Below, one piece after another: positions 11,033 through 22,845 of a DNA stretch of 64,000 nucleotides. The stretch is taken from NCBI GenBank assembly GCA_007115705.1, contig QXEO01000546.1, positions 3,859,291-3,923,290 on the forward strand, read 5' to 3'. The notes beneath the pieces were generated by a model, which was given only the letters and a program-made list of their open reading frames with translations, was not told the origin of the DNA and did no database searches. This DNA is from Dactylis glomerata. Lineage: Eukaryota > Streptophyta > Magnoliopsida > Poales > Poaceae. The translations under genes and the position numbers were made by a program. The stretch's first letter is position 1. Every line of letters starts with the position of its first letter.

Positions 11033-13969
11033 TTCGCAATTTTCTGCGCCTAGCTCAAAGGCGTTAAAGAAAAGCACTCTTGGGAGATAACCCAATGTTT
11101 TTATTTTCAGTAATTTTTCTTTTATTTGAGTCTTGGAAGTCATTACTACTGTAATGACCGCTCCTTATCTTGTTTATTTTGTTTTTGTGCCAAGAGAAGC
11201 CTCTAATTCGAGTAAGGTAAAGATTTGGGGATGTTGCTGTCCTGAAACTGTTTTTGGTGCTACACCATAAACATTCGTATAAATTCTCTGTATATCTTTT
11301 GGACCTGCTATTTCTTGTGCATATGCCCCAGGTTATATCCAAACTTTCGTTAGTTGAACACTTTTTGATTTGAGCAACAGAAAACCCCTAAAAAATTCGG
11401 CCTTTGTCAGCTGTTCAGTTTTGACAGATTTCTGCCAATATTTGTATTTGCCACTTTATCGCTTTCTTTTGAGTTCTTTTGATCATGAACTTTTGGGGAG
11501 GTTGCTACAGTAGTATTTGCTATATATGTGGTGGTTTTGAGTTGAAACCTGAAGCAAAAAGTGGTTGATTATATGTTATGCTTACACTAATGTTGCTAAT
11601 AGAATTGTGTTTAGTTTTGTATGAAGGAAGTTTTCAAGTGTAGGGATTAGAGAATGATGAGATGAGTTGAAGAATGGACAAAAGCTCAAGCTTGGGGATG
11701 CCCATGCTTCACCCCAAGAAATATCCAAGAAGTACAAGAATCAAAGATTGGGGATGCCCCCGAGGCACCCCTTCTTCATCGGCAAAAATCAGGTCACCTT
11801 TCAACACACTATATTTTTATTGCTTCATGCACTATGTGTTTTTCTTGGAGCGTCAGTTGTTTTAGTTTTCTTAGTTGGTTTAGTTTGTTTGTTTGCTGCA
11901 ATAAATGGTTGGACCCCAACAAAATTTCTTTTGGAGAAGTTGCCTTGCTTTTCATTTGCAAAGAACGCTCTAGTTTTCACTCTTATTAAAAATCAAGTGT
12001 TCTTCTTTTTCCGCTACTGCTTTTGGTTTTCATTTTCGCCTTGATTTGCATTCAGACCTTGTCATATCTTGTCATCAAGGTGTATTTTTGCCTCTGATCT
12101 TTATTGGTTTTCATCAAAAGAGGTGTTTATAAAAATTTCAAATGGTGTTGGAAAAGAGAAAAAGCTTTATGCAAAATAGTGGTACAAGAAGGAGCTTATG
12201 TAGACTGCGGCTTAGGCCTTTTTCATGTCATGCTTGATGTATTTTTGATGGTATGCTTAGTGGTTTTGCTGTAGCATGACTTGTCTCAAATAACTGAGAT
12301 TGCTTAATGAGCCTTTGAAAAAAATCATGCGTTGTTTTTATTGTATGGAAGCATTATTTTGGTTTTCTCCTTGATGCTTTATTTGGGTTGACTTGGCGCA
12401 TGCTCACACATGTTAGACTCATACAAAGTCGCCGATAGCCTTCATGATCATTTAGTTTTTGACTTTTGATGCCATCTTATGCTTCTTTTAATGTCGCTTT
12501 GTCGCTTTGCATGATTATGGCCATTATTGCTCTCTTAGTTGGTCGCTCCCAGTCTTTTGCTAGCCCTCGCCTTGTAATGAGTATGAGCTCTACTCGTGCA
12601 TCCAAGTCCTAAAAGCCAAAGTTTTCCAAAGTGTCGACCATACATACCTACTAGCAATTTGCTATTCCAAGTAAATTTGACTTGCTTTTATTATCTCTTC
12701 AAATTAAACTCTTACCAGTGTTATCCGAAATTCGGTCAGTAAAGCTCTCACGAACTGGAAGGCACACTTTACTTTTTCCTGTTCTTAAAAATTTGACATT
12801 GTGGTCTCTTATGTTGAGTTGTTATGCTTGCAAGTTGTAAGTTGGAGACTAGCCCAGCCATGCAGTCATGGGCAAGCTTTCAACATTGCACTTCTTCTTT
12901 GAGTTGATATCGTGATCTTTTGTTTATGGATGCCCGCGGTGTGAAATGAATTGGGAATCTTGTGGGGATCATGGAGTTTGTATATGTGTTAGGGAAACGC
13001 CGGGCCGCCAATCTAAGCCATGCATAATTCATGGTGGAAATTTGCAGCATACCCATGGTGAACATACGACAACGCATCTCACAATAAAAAGCTAAACAAA
13101 AGGCAAATAAAAGAGATGTCGAGGTGTTCATTGTCTGCTTGTCCTGTCATTTTGGTGTGGGCTTGTTCCATGTCATCGGGCACGGAGGTACCCCATTGGC
13201 GGTTCTCAATGATATGCATATACTTACAATGACAAGAGCCTTGCTTGGGACTCTAAGTAAAGTAGCATGAGGTTTGGGTACTCGTATTCACGGGGCATGA
13301 GGTTTTCAACTTATGATTTGTCAAGCATATGCATCATAATTGTTCTCGCATTAACTTTAACCATTCAAGATGCTTATGATGGGGGCAATGAGAGCTCAAA
13401 GCCGGTAAGTACCATAATTTTTGAAGGTTATAAAACTTGCAATCACTGCTTCCCTCTGCGAAGGGCCTTTCTTCTACTTTTATGTTGAGTCACCACCTTC
13501 TATCTTTATGCACCATAAGAGAGCATAGTTGTCATTCTTAGTATAATGTGCATTGTCCCAAAGTTTTCATTGATTGATTCATATTGTTGGTTTCCCTTAT
13601 TCTCAAATTATTTGTATCTAGTCGCCCTCTTAAACTTGAAGGTGTCCTATGCATTTATGTTTTGCTCTACATGAAGGACAAGCTAGAAACCATTTGTATG
13701 TTTTTCCTTATGATTTGAACACACGTTTGACTTTCATTGTTTCATTTTCATGATCTTTTGTTTGTGTTCATTTGCATGTTATAACATGGTTGCTAAGTTC
13801 TTATTGTCAAGATTATATCTTCATGCCCATGTTTTAAGTTCTTATGATCCCAGCTCACAAATGCTTACATATATGATCAAGATTGTGTAGGTGCATGTCA
13901 CCTTGAAAATTATTCTTTTGTTATCACTTACCTACTCGAGGACGAGCAGGAGTTAAGCTTGGGGATGCT
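11033..13969 (+). other. Non-coding tail of element B (where pol would be)
   Basis: About 2.94 kb without a credible ORF, conserved with element C (51181-54110) and, at its start, with element A. It holds three copies of a CTTGGGGATGC-like motif (about 11690, about 11738 and 13958-13968). The last adjoins the 3' LTR and is the likely polypurine tract equivalent. No RT, RNase H or integrase remnants are visible. Confidence 0.8.
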
Positions 13970-15596
13970 TGATACGTCTCCAACGTATCTATAATTTTTG
14001 ATGCTCCATGCTTGTTTTTACACCATTTGCCTATTGTTTCGTTACACTTCGTGGCACTTTTATGCATTTTCTGGAACTAACCTATTAACGAGTTGCCACA
14101 GTGCCAGTTCCCTGTTTTCTGCTGTTTTTGTGTTTTAGAAGTGATACACAGGAAATATTCTCGGAATTGGACAAAACAAGTTCCTAAAGTCTTATTTTAC
14201 CCGGAAGCTTCCAGAGATCCAAAGGAGAGAAGGGGAGGGGCCACCAGGGGCCCACACGCATAGGTGGCGTGGCCATCCCTTGGCCCGCGCCACCATGGTG
14301 TGAGACCACCTGGTCCCTCCTCTGACATCGCCCCTTCGCCTATAAAGACCCTCGACGAAAAAAACCTAAGTACCCGATCACTTTTCCAGAACACATCGCG
14401 ATCCGCCGCCGCCGTCGACCCGAAGATTGGGAGGGTCCAGAAGCTCTTCCCAGCACCCTCTCGGAGAGGGGAATCGCCACCGGAGGTCTCCTTCATCGCC
14501 ATGCTTGCCTCCGGAGCGGTGAGTGAGTAGTCTACCTTGGACTATGGGTCCATAGCAGTAGCTAGATGGTTGTCTTCTCCACCATGTGCTTCATGTTTAG
14601 ATCTCATGAGCTGCCCTACATGATTGAGATCACCGTTATGTAATTCTACATGTTTGGTTTGTTGGGATCCGATGAATATTGGTGTTTATGATTGAGTTGC
14701 TATACTGAATATTATCTTTTGTTATCTCTATGTTGTTTATGATCTTGCATGCTCTCCGTTGTTAGTAGCTATCTTGGCCGAGTAGTTGCTAGTGACTCCA
14801 AGAGGGGGTATTTATGCTCGATATTGGGTTCATGCCTCTACTTAACCTGGGGGAGTGACAGAAACCTCTATGGTTGTAGATGTGTTGTTGCTACTAGGGA
14901 GAAAACAACATTCATATGCTCAAGGGCATATGCTTTGTTTACATTACACACTTTGCTTAATGCAATTATCTGTTGTTCGCAACTTAATACTTGTGGAGTT
15001 CTCGGATTGATTCACCACAAGTGGATTTTTAGTCATAGATGCAGTTGGATGGCGGTCTATGTATTTTGTTGTAATGCCCAGAGTAAATCTCATAGTGATC
15101 TTCTCGACATATCACGTTTATCTTTATTCTATCAATTGCCCAACTGTAATTTGTTTACCCAGCATGTGTTATTTATCTTATGGAGAGACACCACTAGTGA
15201 ACTGTGGACCCCGGTCCTATTTCCATCATATTGCTATCACATGTTTACTTTACTCGCACTGTTTACTTTACTCGCATACTATATTGTTTTCCACTCGATA
15301 CACTCATAACCTTTGTTTCAAGCAAACCGGTGAGATTGACAACCTCATCGTAAGTTGGGAGCAAAGTATTTGGTTGTGTGTGTGCAGGTTCCGCGTTGCT
15401 ATTGGCCGAAGATGAGTCAACAAGTGCGCCCTTGTTGGAGTGCTATTAAGCCAGTCTGCATCACCTTCAGTCGTTTGTCTCTCCTCTCCAAGAATGATAT
15501 TAAACCTTGGTTTCTTAACTGAGGGAAAACTAGCTGCTATACTCATCACACCTTCCTCTTGGGGTTCCCAACGGGCTGGTCATTCACCACACATCA
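13970..15596 (+). repeat. 3' LTR of element B
   Basis: TGATACGTC to CACATCA, 1627 bp, directly followed by the AGAGG duplication. It carries the 86 bp missing from the 5' LTR and a TATA box at 14340-14347. Confidence 0.95.
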
Positions 15597-15601
15597 AGAG
15601 G
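15597..15601. repeat. Target-site duplication AGAGG, right copy
   Basis: This pairs with 7228-7232 and proves that 7233-15596 is one complete insertion into the chromovirus pol gene. Confidence 0.95.
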
Positions 15602-17790
15602 TGTAACATGGAGATAGACAAAATCTCCCACTTGGAATGATATGGACCTCCGTCGGGAATCGGCGTAGCTCTTTTGCCTAGATTGGGCGGCCTTTAACCA
15701 GTTCCGAATCAGTTGCACTTGCTCTTCAGCTTACTTAATGATGTCGGGTCTAAACACTTGGCTTTCTCCGGTCTCGGACCAGTTGAGAGGGGTACGACAC
15801 TTACGACCGTATAGAGCTTCAAAGGGGGTCATTTGTAGGCTCGCTTGGTAGCTATTGTAGGAAAACTCGGCGAAGGGCAAACAATCCTCCCACTTGGCTC
15901 CGTATGAGAGACGCAGATGCGAAGCATATCTTCAAGGATTTGGTTGAGTCTCTCTGTTTGGCCTCCAGTTTGTGGGTGAGAGGCTGTGCTAAAGGAAAGC
16001 TTGGTCCCTATGGCTTCATGAAGTTTTGCCCAAAAATGAGATGTGAATTGGGTACCTCGATCAGAGACGATAGTTTTGGGTACTCCATGCAGACTCACAA
16101 TTCTTGAGATATAGAGATCAGCGAGTTCCTTGCCATTATGGGTGGTCTTAACTGTAATAAAGTGCGCAACCTTGGTTAGGCGGTTGACGATGACCCAGAT
16201 GGAGTCATGTCCCCGATTTGACCTCAGAAGGCCAGTGACGAAATCCATACCAACCTCTTCCCATTTCCACATGGGCACCTTCAACGGCTGCAGCAGACCC
16301 GCAGGTCTTTGGTGCTCGGCCTTGACACGCTGACAGACATCGCATCGTGCAATATAAAAGGCTATCTCTCGCTTCATGCCATGCCACCAAAACTGCTCTT
16401 TCAAGTCTTGGTACATCTTGGTGCCTCTGGGGTGAATTGAATAAGGAGTATCATGGGCCTCCTTTGAAATAAGCTGCTTCAACTCATTGATGCTGGGGAC
16501 GCATAGGCATCCATTATACCACAGCTCACCTTGTTGGTCAATCAAAAACCCAGGTACTTCTTCTCGTCCCATCCTACGCTTGATCCCTTCAATACTCTCG
16601 TGACCTTTCTGGGCTTCTTTAATTTGATCAAACAGAGTAGTCTGAACTTCAAGGTTGGCTAAAAACCCATGGCTTACAAGCTCAAGTCCAAACCTTTCAA
16701 ACTCCTCGCATAGGGTAGGTTGGTTGGTCTTTAGTATGGCATTTAGAGAGCTAGGCTCTCGACTGAGGGCATCGGCAACAACATTCGCCTTACCCGGGTG
16801 ATAGTGAATGCCTAGGTTATAGTCTTTAATAAGCTCAATCCATCTTCGTTGCCTCATGTTCAACTCTTTCTGAGAGAAAATGTACTTCAAGCTCTTGTGG
16901 TCCGTGTAGATTTCACACCGGTTTCCCATAAGGTAGTGTCGCCAAGTTTTTAGTGCATAAACCATGGCGGCAAGCTCTAGGTCATGGTTAGGGTAGTTTA
17001 ACTCATGCGGTCGTAGTTGGCGGGATAGGTAAGCAATGACTTTGCCATCTTGCATCAAGACACTTCCTAATCCAAGCCTGGATGCGTCGCAATAGACGTC
17101 AAAGCTCTTGGTAATATCGGGCATGGTTAGGATAGGGGCTGACACAAGTCTCTTCTTAAGTTCTTGGAAACTTTGCTCGCACTTTTCAGTCCACTCGAAC
17201 TTTTTGTCCTTCTTGAGGAGTTGAGTCAACGGGCGAGCGATGCTGGAAAACCCTTCAACAAACTTCCGGTAATAACCAGCTAGTCCAAGGAAGGCTCGAA
17301 CCTCGGTGGGGTAAGTTGGGGCTTTTCTCTCCATGATGGAAGTGATATTAGAGGGGTCAACGGAAACTCCACCGGCTGAGATAACATGACCGAGAAATCC
17401 AACTTCCTTTAGCTAAAATTCACATTTGCTGAATTTAGCATAAAGTTGGTGCTCGCGCATGGTTCCCAACACAAGCCACAGATGTTCTGTGTGCTCTTCC
17501 TCTGTCTTGGAATAGACAAAAATGTCGTCAATAAACACCACTACAAATTTGTCGAGGAACTTCATGAACACCTTGTTCATGAGATTCATGAAGTAGGCAG
17601 GGGCATTGGTCAGGCCAAAGGACATCACGGTGTACTCAAACAAACCGTAGCAGGTGGTAAAGGCGGTCTTGGGAATATCGGACTCACGAACCTTCAGCTG
17701 ATGATATCCGGTTCGGAGATCAATCTTGGAGAACACTTTGGCCCCATTCAGATGATCTAATAGGTCTTCACTTTGGCCCCATTCAGATGG
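15602..17790 (-). pseudogene. pol: Chromovirus I pol: RT, RNase H and integrase core
   Basis: Minus-strand order: RT palm with KIDLRTGYHQ and the catalytic FIDDIFVYS box (about 17540); an in-frame TAG near 17415; then from about 17334 a long open segment with the RT connection (FLGLAGYYRKF), RNase H (DVYCDASRLGLGSVL, YTDHKSLKYIF, ADALSRE), the integrase HHCC finger (CDVCQRVKAEHQ) and the DDE core (GMDFVTGL, SDRGTQFTSHF, TERLNQ). A frameshift near 15890 moves the end of integrase to another frame, which continues to the element B insertion at 15601 and resumes at 7232. RT upstream of 17740 is damaged by a deletion and a 35-bp duplication. These domains would copy RNA into DNA and integrate it. 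Confidence 0.92.
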
Positions 17791-18690
17791 TCACCTCATT
17801 CAGTTTATGGTAGTCCACACACAATCAAATGGTACCGTCCCGCTTGTCACAAAAAGAACAAGCGAACCCCAAGGTGACGCACTGGGATGAATGAGACCCT
17901 TGCTGAGCATATCAGCGATTTGCCTCTTTAACTCTTCTAGTTCTTGGGGGTTCATGCGGTTGGCTCATTGCACGATAGGGGCTGTTCCGGGAACCAACTC
18001 AATAATGAATTCGATATCCTGGTCAGGGGGCATACCTGGCAACTCTTCAGGGAAAACATCCGGGTATTCACATACCACTAGAACTTGGTCGAGGGTTAGC
18101 CCAGATACGGACTTCTTGTAGTAGGCTTTGCGGGATGGCATGGTTGCAACATGTTCAATTCGGATACTGTCGCTGTTGGTCATGGCTATAGACTTCCTAG
18201 CACAATCTATGTGTCCCTAGTACTTGGACATCCAATCCATTCCAAGTACCACATCCAACCCCTTCATGCCTAAGATAATCAAATTGGCTCGAAAAGATAC
18301 CCCATGAATATCTACTAGCACATCTACACAATTATCCTTGGTCTTCACGACGAAACCGGGAATCTGAACTAGCATAGCTCTATTCATCATGGTAGGCTCT
18401 ATCTTCCCCTTTTTCACAAAGTGCTCGGTAACGAAAGAATGTGATGCACCCGAATCAAACAGCACTCTTGCAGGGATGGAGTTGACAAGAAACATACCAA
18501 GCACAACATCTGGGGCCTCGGCATCTTCTTTAGCAGTGACATGGTTTAGGCGGCCTCTTGCATTATGGGCTTGGGTCTTCGGGTTTTTACCAGAAGGTCC
18601 ATGGCCTTGACCCTGATTGGGTCGTGGCGCGCTGAGGCTCAGGGCAGAAGGATTCTTTAGAGGGCACTCCTTAGAGAAGTGTGCAGGCTA
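17791..18690 (-). pseudogene. pol: Chromovirus I protease and start of RT
   Basis: The aspartic protease is in the 18217-18504 segment, with LFDSGASHSFV as the active site and the VVLGMDWM motif near the end. A TAG at 18217-18219 and a TGA at 17965-17967 interrupt the frame. Downstream, the VFPEELPGMPPDQDIEF motif marks the N-terminus of RT, followed by decayed sequence to about 17791. Both stops fit single C-to-T changes on the coding strand. Confidence 0.87.
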
Positions 18691-19661
18691 ACCACAAGTG
18701 TAGCATCCACTGCCCTGGCTACGGTTGGTGGGATTGAAAGTGTTGCGGTTGCTTCCAGAGAAGTTTCCTCCTGATGGGCGGTTGCTGGGGTACTGTCGGC
18801 TGGGGTTGTTGGGCCTAGGGGCTTGAGAGGCGAACCTCTGTGGTGGTGGCGCGGATCTAGATGGGGGCATGCTGCAGGACCTGTGACCTCTAGGTCCTCC
18901 CTGGTTCATCATCCTCCTCTTGCGACTCTCACGGGCAGCTTTGTTCTTGTCTTCGACCATGATGGCAACATCTACCATGGCCTCCAAATCGGGATAGTGA
19001 ACAGCCACAAGGTAAGTCTGCAGCTCCTCCTGTAACCCGTTGAGAAATATCTCTCTCTCTTCTCATCGGTATCAATATCATTTGGGGCATACCTTCCCCA
19101 CATAGTGAACTTGTCCAGGTAGTCAGTAACACTCATACCTCCTTACTTCAGATTGAGGAATTTATCCCTCATGATCTTGATAAGCCCTGAGGGCACGTGG
19201 GCCTTGCGGAACTTGGTCTTGAAGGCATCCCAAGTCATCACTTGACGCTCGGGCTGCATGGCGCGGACATTCTCCCACCATGCTCTAGCTGGTCCAGCTA
19301 GGAAGTGAGTTGCATACATGACCTTCTCGTTCGCTCCCACTCCCACATATTCAAGCTTGTTTTCGATAGTCCGGAGCCAATCATCGGCATCCAGAGGCTC
19401 AGTGGACTTGGTGAAAGTGGGTGGGTTGGAATTCTGGAAATCCCGGAGCTTGGTTTGTGGTTCATCGTTGCCATTGCCACCATTATTGTTGTTGTTATTA
19501 GTGGCTAGCTGGGCGAGGTGTTGGAGAGTGGTGAGGTTGGCTTGGCGTTCGGCACGTGCGGCTTCACGTTCTTCTAACATGAGTCACAGCACCTATGCCA
19601 TGTCGGGCTCAGGTGGTGGGGGCGGATTGTTCCCAGCTTGGCCTCGCATTTTCGGAGCCAT
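18688..19661 (-). pseudogene. gag: Chromovirus I gag with CCHC zinc knuckle
   Basis: The start at 19661 (MAPKMRGQ) precedes a proline run. The gag core is recognisable by DADDWLRTIENKLEYVG, GPARAWWENV and FKTKFRKAHVP. The C-terminal part is Arg/Pro/Ser-rich and ends with the knuckle CYTCG-stop-PAHFSKEC, with a stop inside the knuckle at 18688-18690. Other stops lie at 19593-19595, 19584-19586 and 19143-19145, and a frameshift falls between 19143 and 19008. Gag would form the particle and bind RNA. The protein is decayed beyond expression. Confidence 0.88.
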
Positions 19662-19990
19662 TCTAGAGAAAAGTGGGGTGGTGAGAAACCAAGGCAAAAT
19701 AAATAAGAGGGATCGAGTTGTGCATAAATACTTTATAAAGAATCATGCAAGAGAGATATAAATACACCAAGCATCCATATCATATTAGCATCCAAAAGCA
19801 TACAAGTCTAGCACATGCATACATACATACAAAAGTAGTGCCACACAAGTCTAGCACACATCACTCATAGTCTCATACATCACCAACATCAATGGTTTCA
19901 GCAGAACCATGCAACACATACGCAAAAGGGGTAAGTAGTCCTACTTGGTAGTCGTCATCCTAAGTGAGGTAGCAGTGCGCCGGACACCTA
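19662..19990 (-). other. Spacer between extra ORF and gag
   Basis: AT-rich 329 bp with many short ACAT and CATAC repeats and no ORF. Confidence 0.6.
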
Positions 19991-20845
19991 CTATTCAATG
20001 GTAACGTGGGGATCAACCTCCTCGAGGTCCTCCTCGCTCGGAGTCTCGAGCGCGTAGAAGTCCATGATAGCGTTGCGGTCATCACCGTCATCGCTACCAC
20101 GGTCGTCGTCGTCGGTGCTCGCGGGCTCCTCGTCGTAGGCCTCCTGGTGGTCGTCGTCATGGCCAAGGACTGCCTCATTCTCCTTGCGGAGCTCGGTGGT
20201 CTCCTCCTCTAACTCTGACACGTGACTCTCAAGAGAAGCTAGGTGGTCCTCCAAGTCGTGGACACGCTACCGCAGGGTCCTATTCCTCTTCGAGATCCTC
20301 CTCTTGGCTGCGAGGAGGTGGTGGCGAGAGAGGATACTCTCGTGAAGGTCCTCACGAAGAACGGCTAAATCCAAGCCCCTCTCATCGGCGAACATATGGA
20401 CATGGTCCAGCTGCTCCTGAGTGTGGTGCAGCAGGGCCTCCGTGTGGCAAAGGTGGCGACTAAACGGAGTGTGAGCGGCGGCCTGATAGGGAAGACTGTC
20501 GGAGTCGACCCATCTGTAGTGCTCGTAGCGGGTGCCGAGTAGCTCATCATAGTGGAAGTGGACGAGACGCGAGTTGGCGTGTCGCAGAAGACGCATAAGT
20601 CCATCGCCCCAAGTATGCTCAATCACCTCGAAGGTGAACCCCTGAGAAATCGGCGGAACCTCCTTCCCGCGGACCTGACAGACAAGCTGGTAAGCCAGCT
20701 CCCGAGTACCCTCCTCGAAGAGACGGTAACCTCGAACCTTTGGACGCGGGCATCCGAGACGCGCGGCTAGCTCCACCAAGTCGCGCTAAAAAATGAGCAC
20801 GTCCTCGTGGGTACCGACCTGACGGTGTGCAGTAGGAGCGTCCAT
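19991..20845 (-). pseudogene. Extra ORF upstream of chromovirus gag (unknown, acidic C-terminus)
   Basis: ATG at 20845 opens a 284-codon frame interrupted by TAG at 20786-20788 and again near 20264-20266; both fit CAG-to-TAG changes. The protein starts with a compact domain of about 180 residues (ELAARLGCPRPKVRGY, FTFEVIEHTWGDGLMRLLRH), continues with helices of coiled-coil character (HLASLESHVSELEEETTELR) and ends in an acidic tail with an Asp/Glu cluster. It lies between the primer site and gag on the same strand. I do not recognise it as gag, protease or env. Apart from the two stops the frame is intact over the whole length, which suggests it was a real protein-coding region. Confidence 0.7.
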
Positions 20846-21085
20846 CAACACAAAGTTTTAAGGTAGATTTAATTAATAACTTACCCAAGTGTGCAATATT
20901 TTAAGTACAGTAAAAACTTGAATTAAAATGCAAGTAGTCTATATGCTTAAAGAACGAGGGAAGAGATGAGAGCAATATATATTCATCTTATATATATTAA
21001 GCCATCTCTTTTAGTTTAGTAGTGAAAATAAGTTTTGGTTCGATCTAACGCCCATGCTACTCTAGGGTCTCCTAATGTTAGGATG
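20846..21085 (-). other. Leader between primer site and extra ORF
   Basis: AT-rich 240 bp with no ORF. Confidence 0.6.
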
Positions 21086-21097
21086 GCTCTGATACCA
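21086..21097 (-). other. Primer-binding site (tRNA-iMet), chromovirus I
   Basis: On the minus strand TGGTATCAGAGC, the standard complement of initiator tRNA-Met, starts 4 bp after the 5' LTR end. The same site follows the LARD 5' LTR at 30785-30796. Confidence 0.93.
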
Positions 21098-22228
21098 ACT
21101 CTGTGGGGACCCCGGCTTACCACCCGGGATTCCCGTTATGCATACAATTCACGATCCCAGGAAGACCGTCGTGAATCCACATAACAGGGTTGGCATTACA
21201 GAAATACATCATCCATTACATAACGAGTTCAAATAGTCTTACATGGCCACTTGGCCGAATTCAAATGCCACGCAGGGCAAGTTCACTAACAGTTGCAGTG
21301 GATACACGGGTAGCGTTGGTAGCCCGGTTCATGCCTCTACCCTATAGGCGACTGACCAGGAGACGGATCCGAGTTCGCACCGGCATCGTCGAACTCCTCA
21401 CCATCGTCATCATAGTCTTCACCATAATCTGACCAAGTTAATAGCGAGGGACAAAGCCGTGAGTACATTTTGAATTGTACTCGCAAACCATCTAAGAGGG
21501 AGAGATTAGCATGCAGTTTGGCTGTAGCAAAGGGAAGTGGTTTCAGGCTAGTGCTCTATACTAATACTAGTTTCTCGTGTCGATATAGCATGTCATACGA
21601 CATCTCTATATCCTTATTAAAGAAGAGATTTTATAAAACCATTTTTAGTAAAAGCTCTAGGGAAGGGGGAACTCATTTATTTTCCAAGAACAACGATGGT
21701 CAATCGAACATGACCATCTCCTTTCCTCGACAGTACCCTACAAGTACTTCGATCCACCTTCGTGCCATGGCAATACCCTCCGAGTACTCCGTCCGGCACC
21801 TTTCTCCTTTTCTTTCCAGAAAACATTTTTATAAACCAAAGCTTGACATTGGGCTAAGTAACGGTCGTCCCAACCGTCCATGACCGAGGACTCGGCTATT
21901 CGAATAGATTTACATTCTATTGAGGTTGAACACTTTACCCACAAGATTCGATAAATCCGCCGGGATTCCACCACGGACCGTCATACACAAGTATGCGAGG
22001 TTCAGATAATCAAACAGAGTCTCCATCTATCTACCCATGTACGGGTGCCTTCCTTGTGGATTTACCTCCCCGGCAAACCCTGGCAGCCTACCTCCATTTC
22101 CTCGAGTGTAGCTCCAGTTCCACGGCGGGAGAACCCAAGTGTCTTCCGGTCGGATAAATCCCGAAGGATCCCGATTCACTATTGCCCATACTCTTGCAGC
22201 AACCCAGATTCTGGGGTCCTACAAACCC

Positions 22229-22236
22229 TTATATAG
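22229..22236 (-). promoter_or_regulatory. TATA box of chromovirus I 5' LTR
   Basis: CTATATAA on the minus strand followed by GGG, conserved in four LTRs of the window. It leaves an R-U5 of about 1.1 kb. Confidence 0.68.
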
Positions 22237-22740
22237 TGTGAGGGTCCCCGCACTAAAGCAAATAAACTTCAAACTAAGCCCCGTCCCATACCGGGGTAAT
22301 GTGGATGCACGGATAAATTGTTCTGAGCGAACACTTAGTGATCACCAATGTCTTTTGAAAACCACCAACTCCTTTATCCTCCATGAATCATCTTCATTGA
22401 TCCAAAAACAATTTTTGAAAACTTTTCAGTGGAGTAGATACTACTCCAAGGTTTTTGAAGACATTTTTAAGAAATCTTTTGAGTGTTCCCATCCTAGAGT
22501 TTTTGGCTCCACTAGAGGGTTTCCAAAAACTTTGTTGCTAATCAAAAAGCCTCTACTCCAAGGGTAGAGAGTAGGTGTTCAAGGGGGTGGTCATCCCAAA
22601 GGATGATAACAATAGGCTTGTGGAGCTTGAGCCCAAAATATAATTGCTACAAAAGCTATAGCAATATAAAAACATGCAATTTCATAAATCTTTATGCAAC
22701 CTGCAAAACAAGTGAATAGGATTCAGATATGCAACAAGTT

Positions 22741-22845
22741 AGATGGCTTGCCTTGAGTGGCTTGTCCCTGGTCCTCCTCTTCCTGATATTCAAAGATTCC
22801 TCCCTCTTCGGTACACTCCTCGTTAGTTTCTATCGCCGGAAAAAT
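22741..22845 (-). other. Conserved acidic coding-like segment in the LTR (chromovirus I 5' copy)
   Basis: Minus-strand frame FPAIETNEECTEEGGIFEY followed by QEEED. Against the first LARD LTR, the 22-codon core shows six synonymous changes and three amino-acid changes. Confidence 0.58.

Larger units (their letters stand above)
7233..15596 (+). mobile_element. Athila/Tat-type LTR retrotransposon B, complete, non-autonomous
   Basis: The element is 8.36 kb with LTRs of 1542 and 1627 bp, TSD AGAGG, a tRNA-Asp primer site, one gag-protease frame and about 2.9 kb of non-coding tail in place of pol. The lack of RT and integrase is shared by element C, so it is a property of the family and not an accident of this copy. 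The LTRs differ by scattered substitutions, mostly C/T, plus an 86-bp gap. Confidence 0.95.

Noticed and set aside
14518..15388. A leader intron in the element B 3' LTR (GTGAGT donor at 14518, GTGTGCAG acceptor near 15388)
   Set aside because: The donor is present only in this LTR. Elements A and the 38493 fragment have GATGAG at that place, element C differs as well, and the 5' LTR of B lacks the segment.
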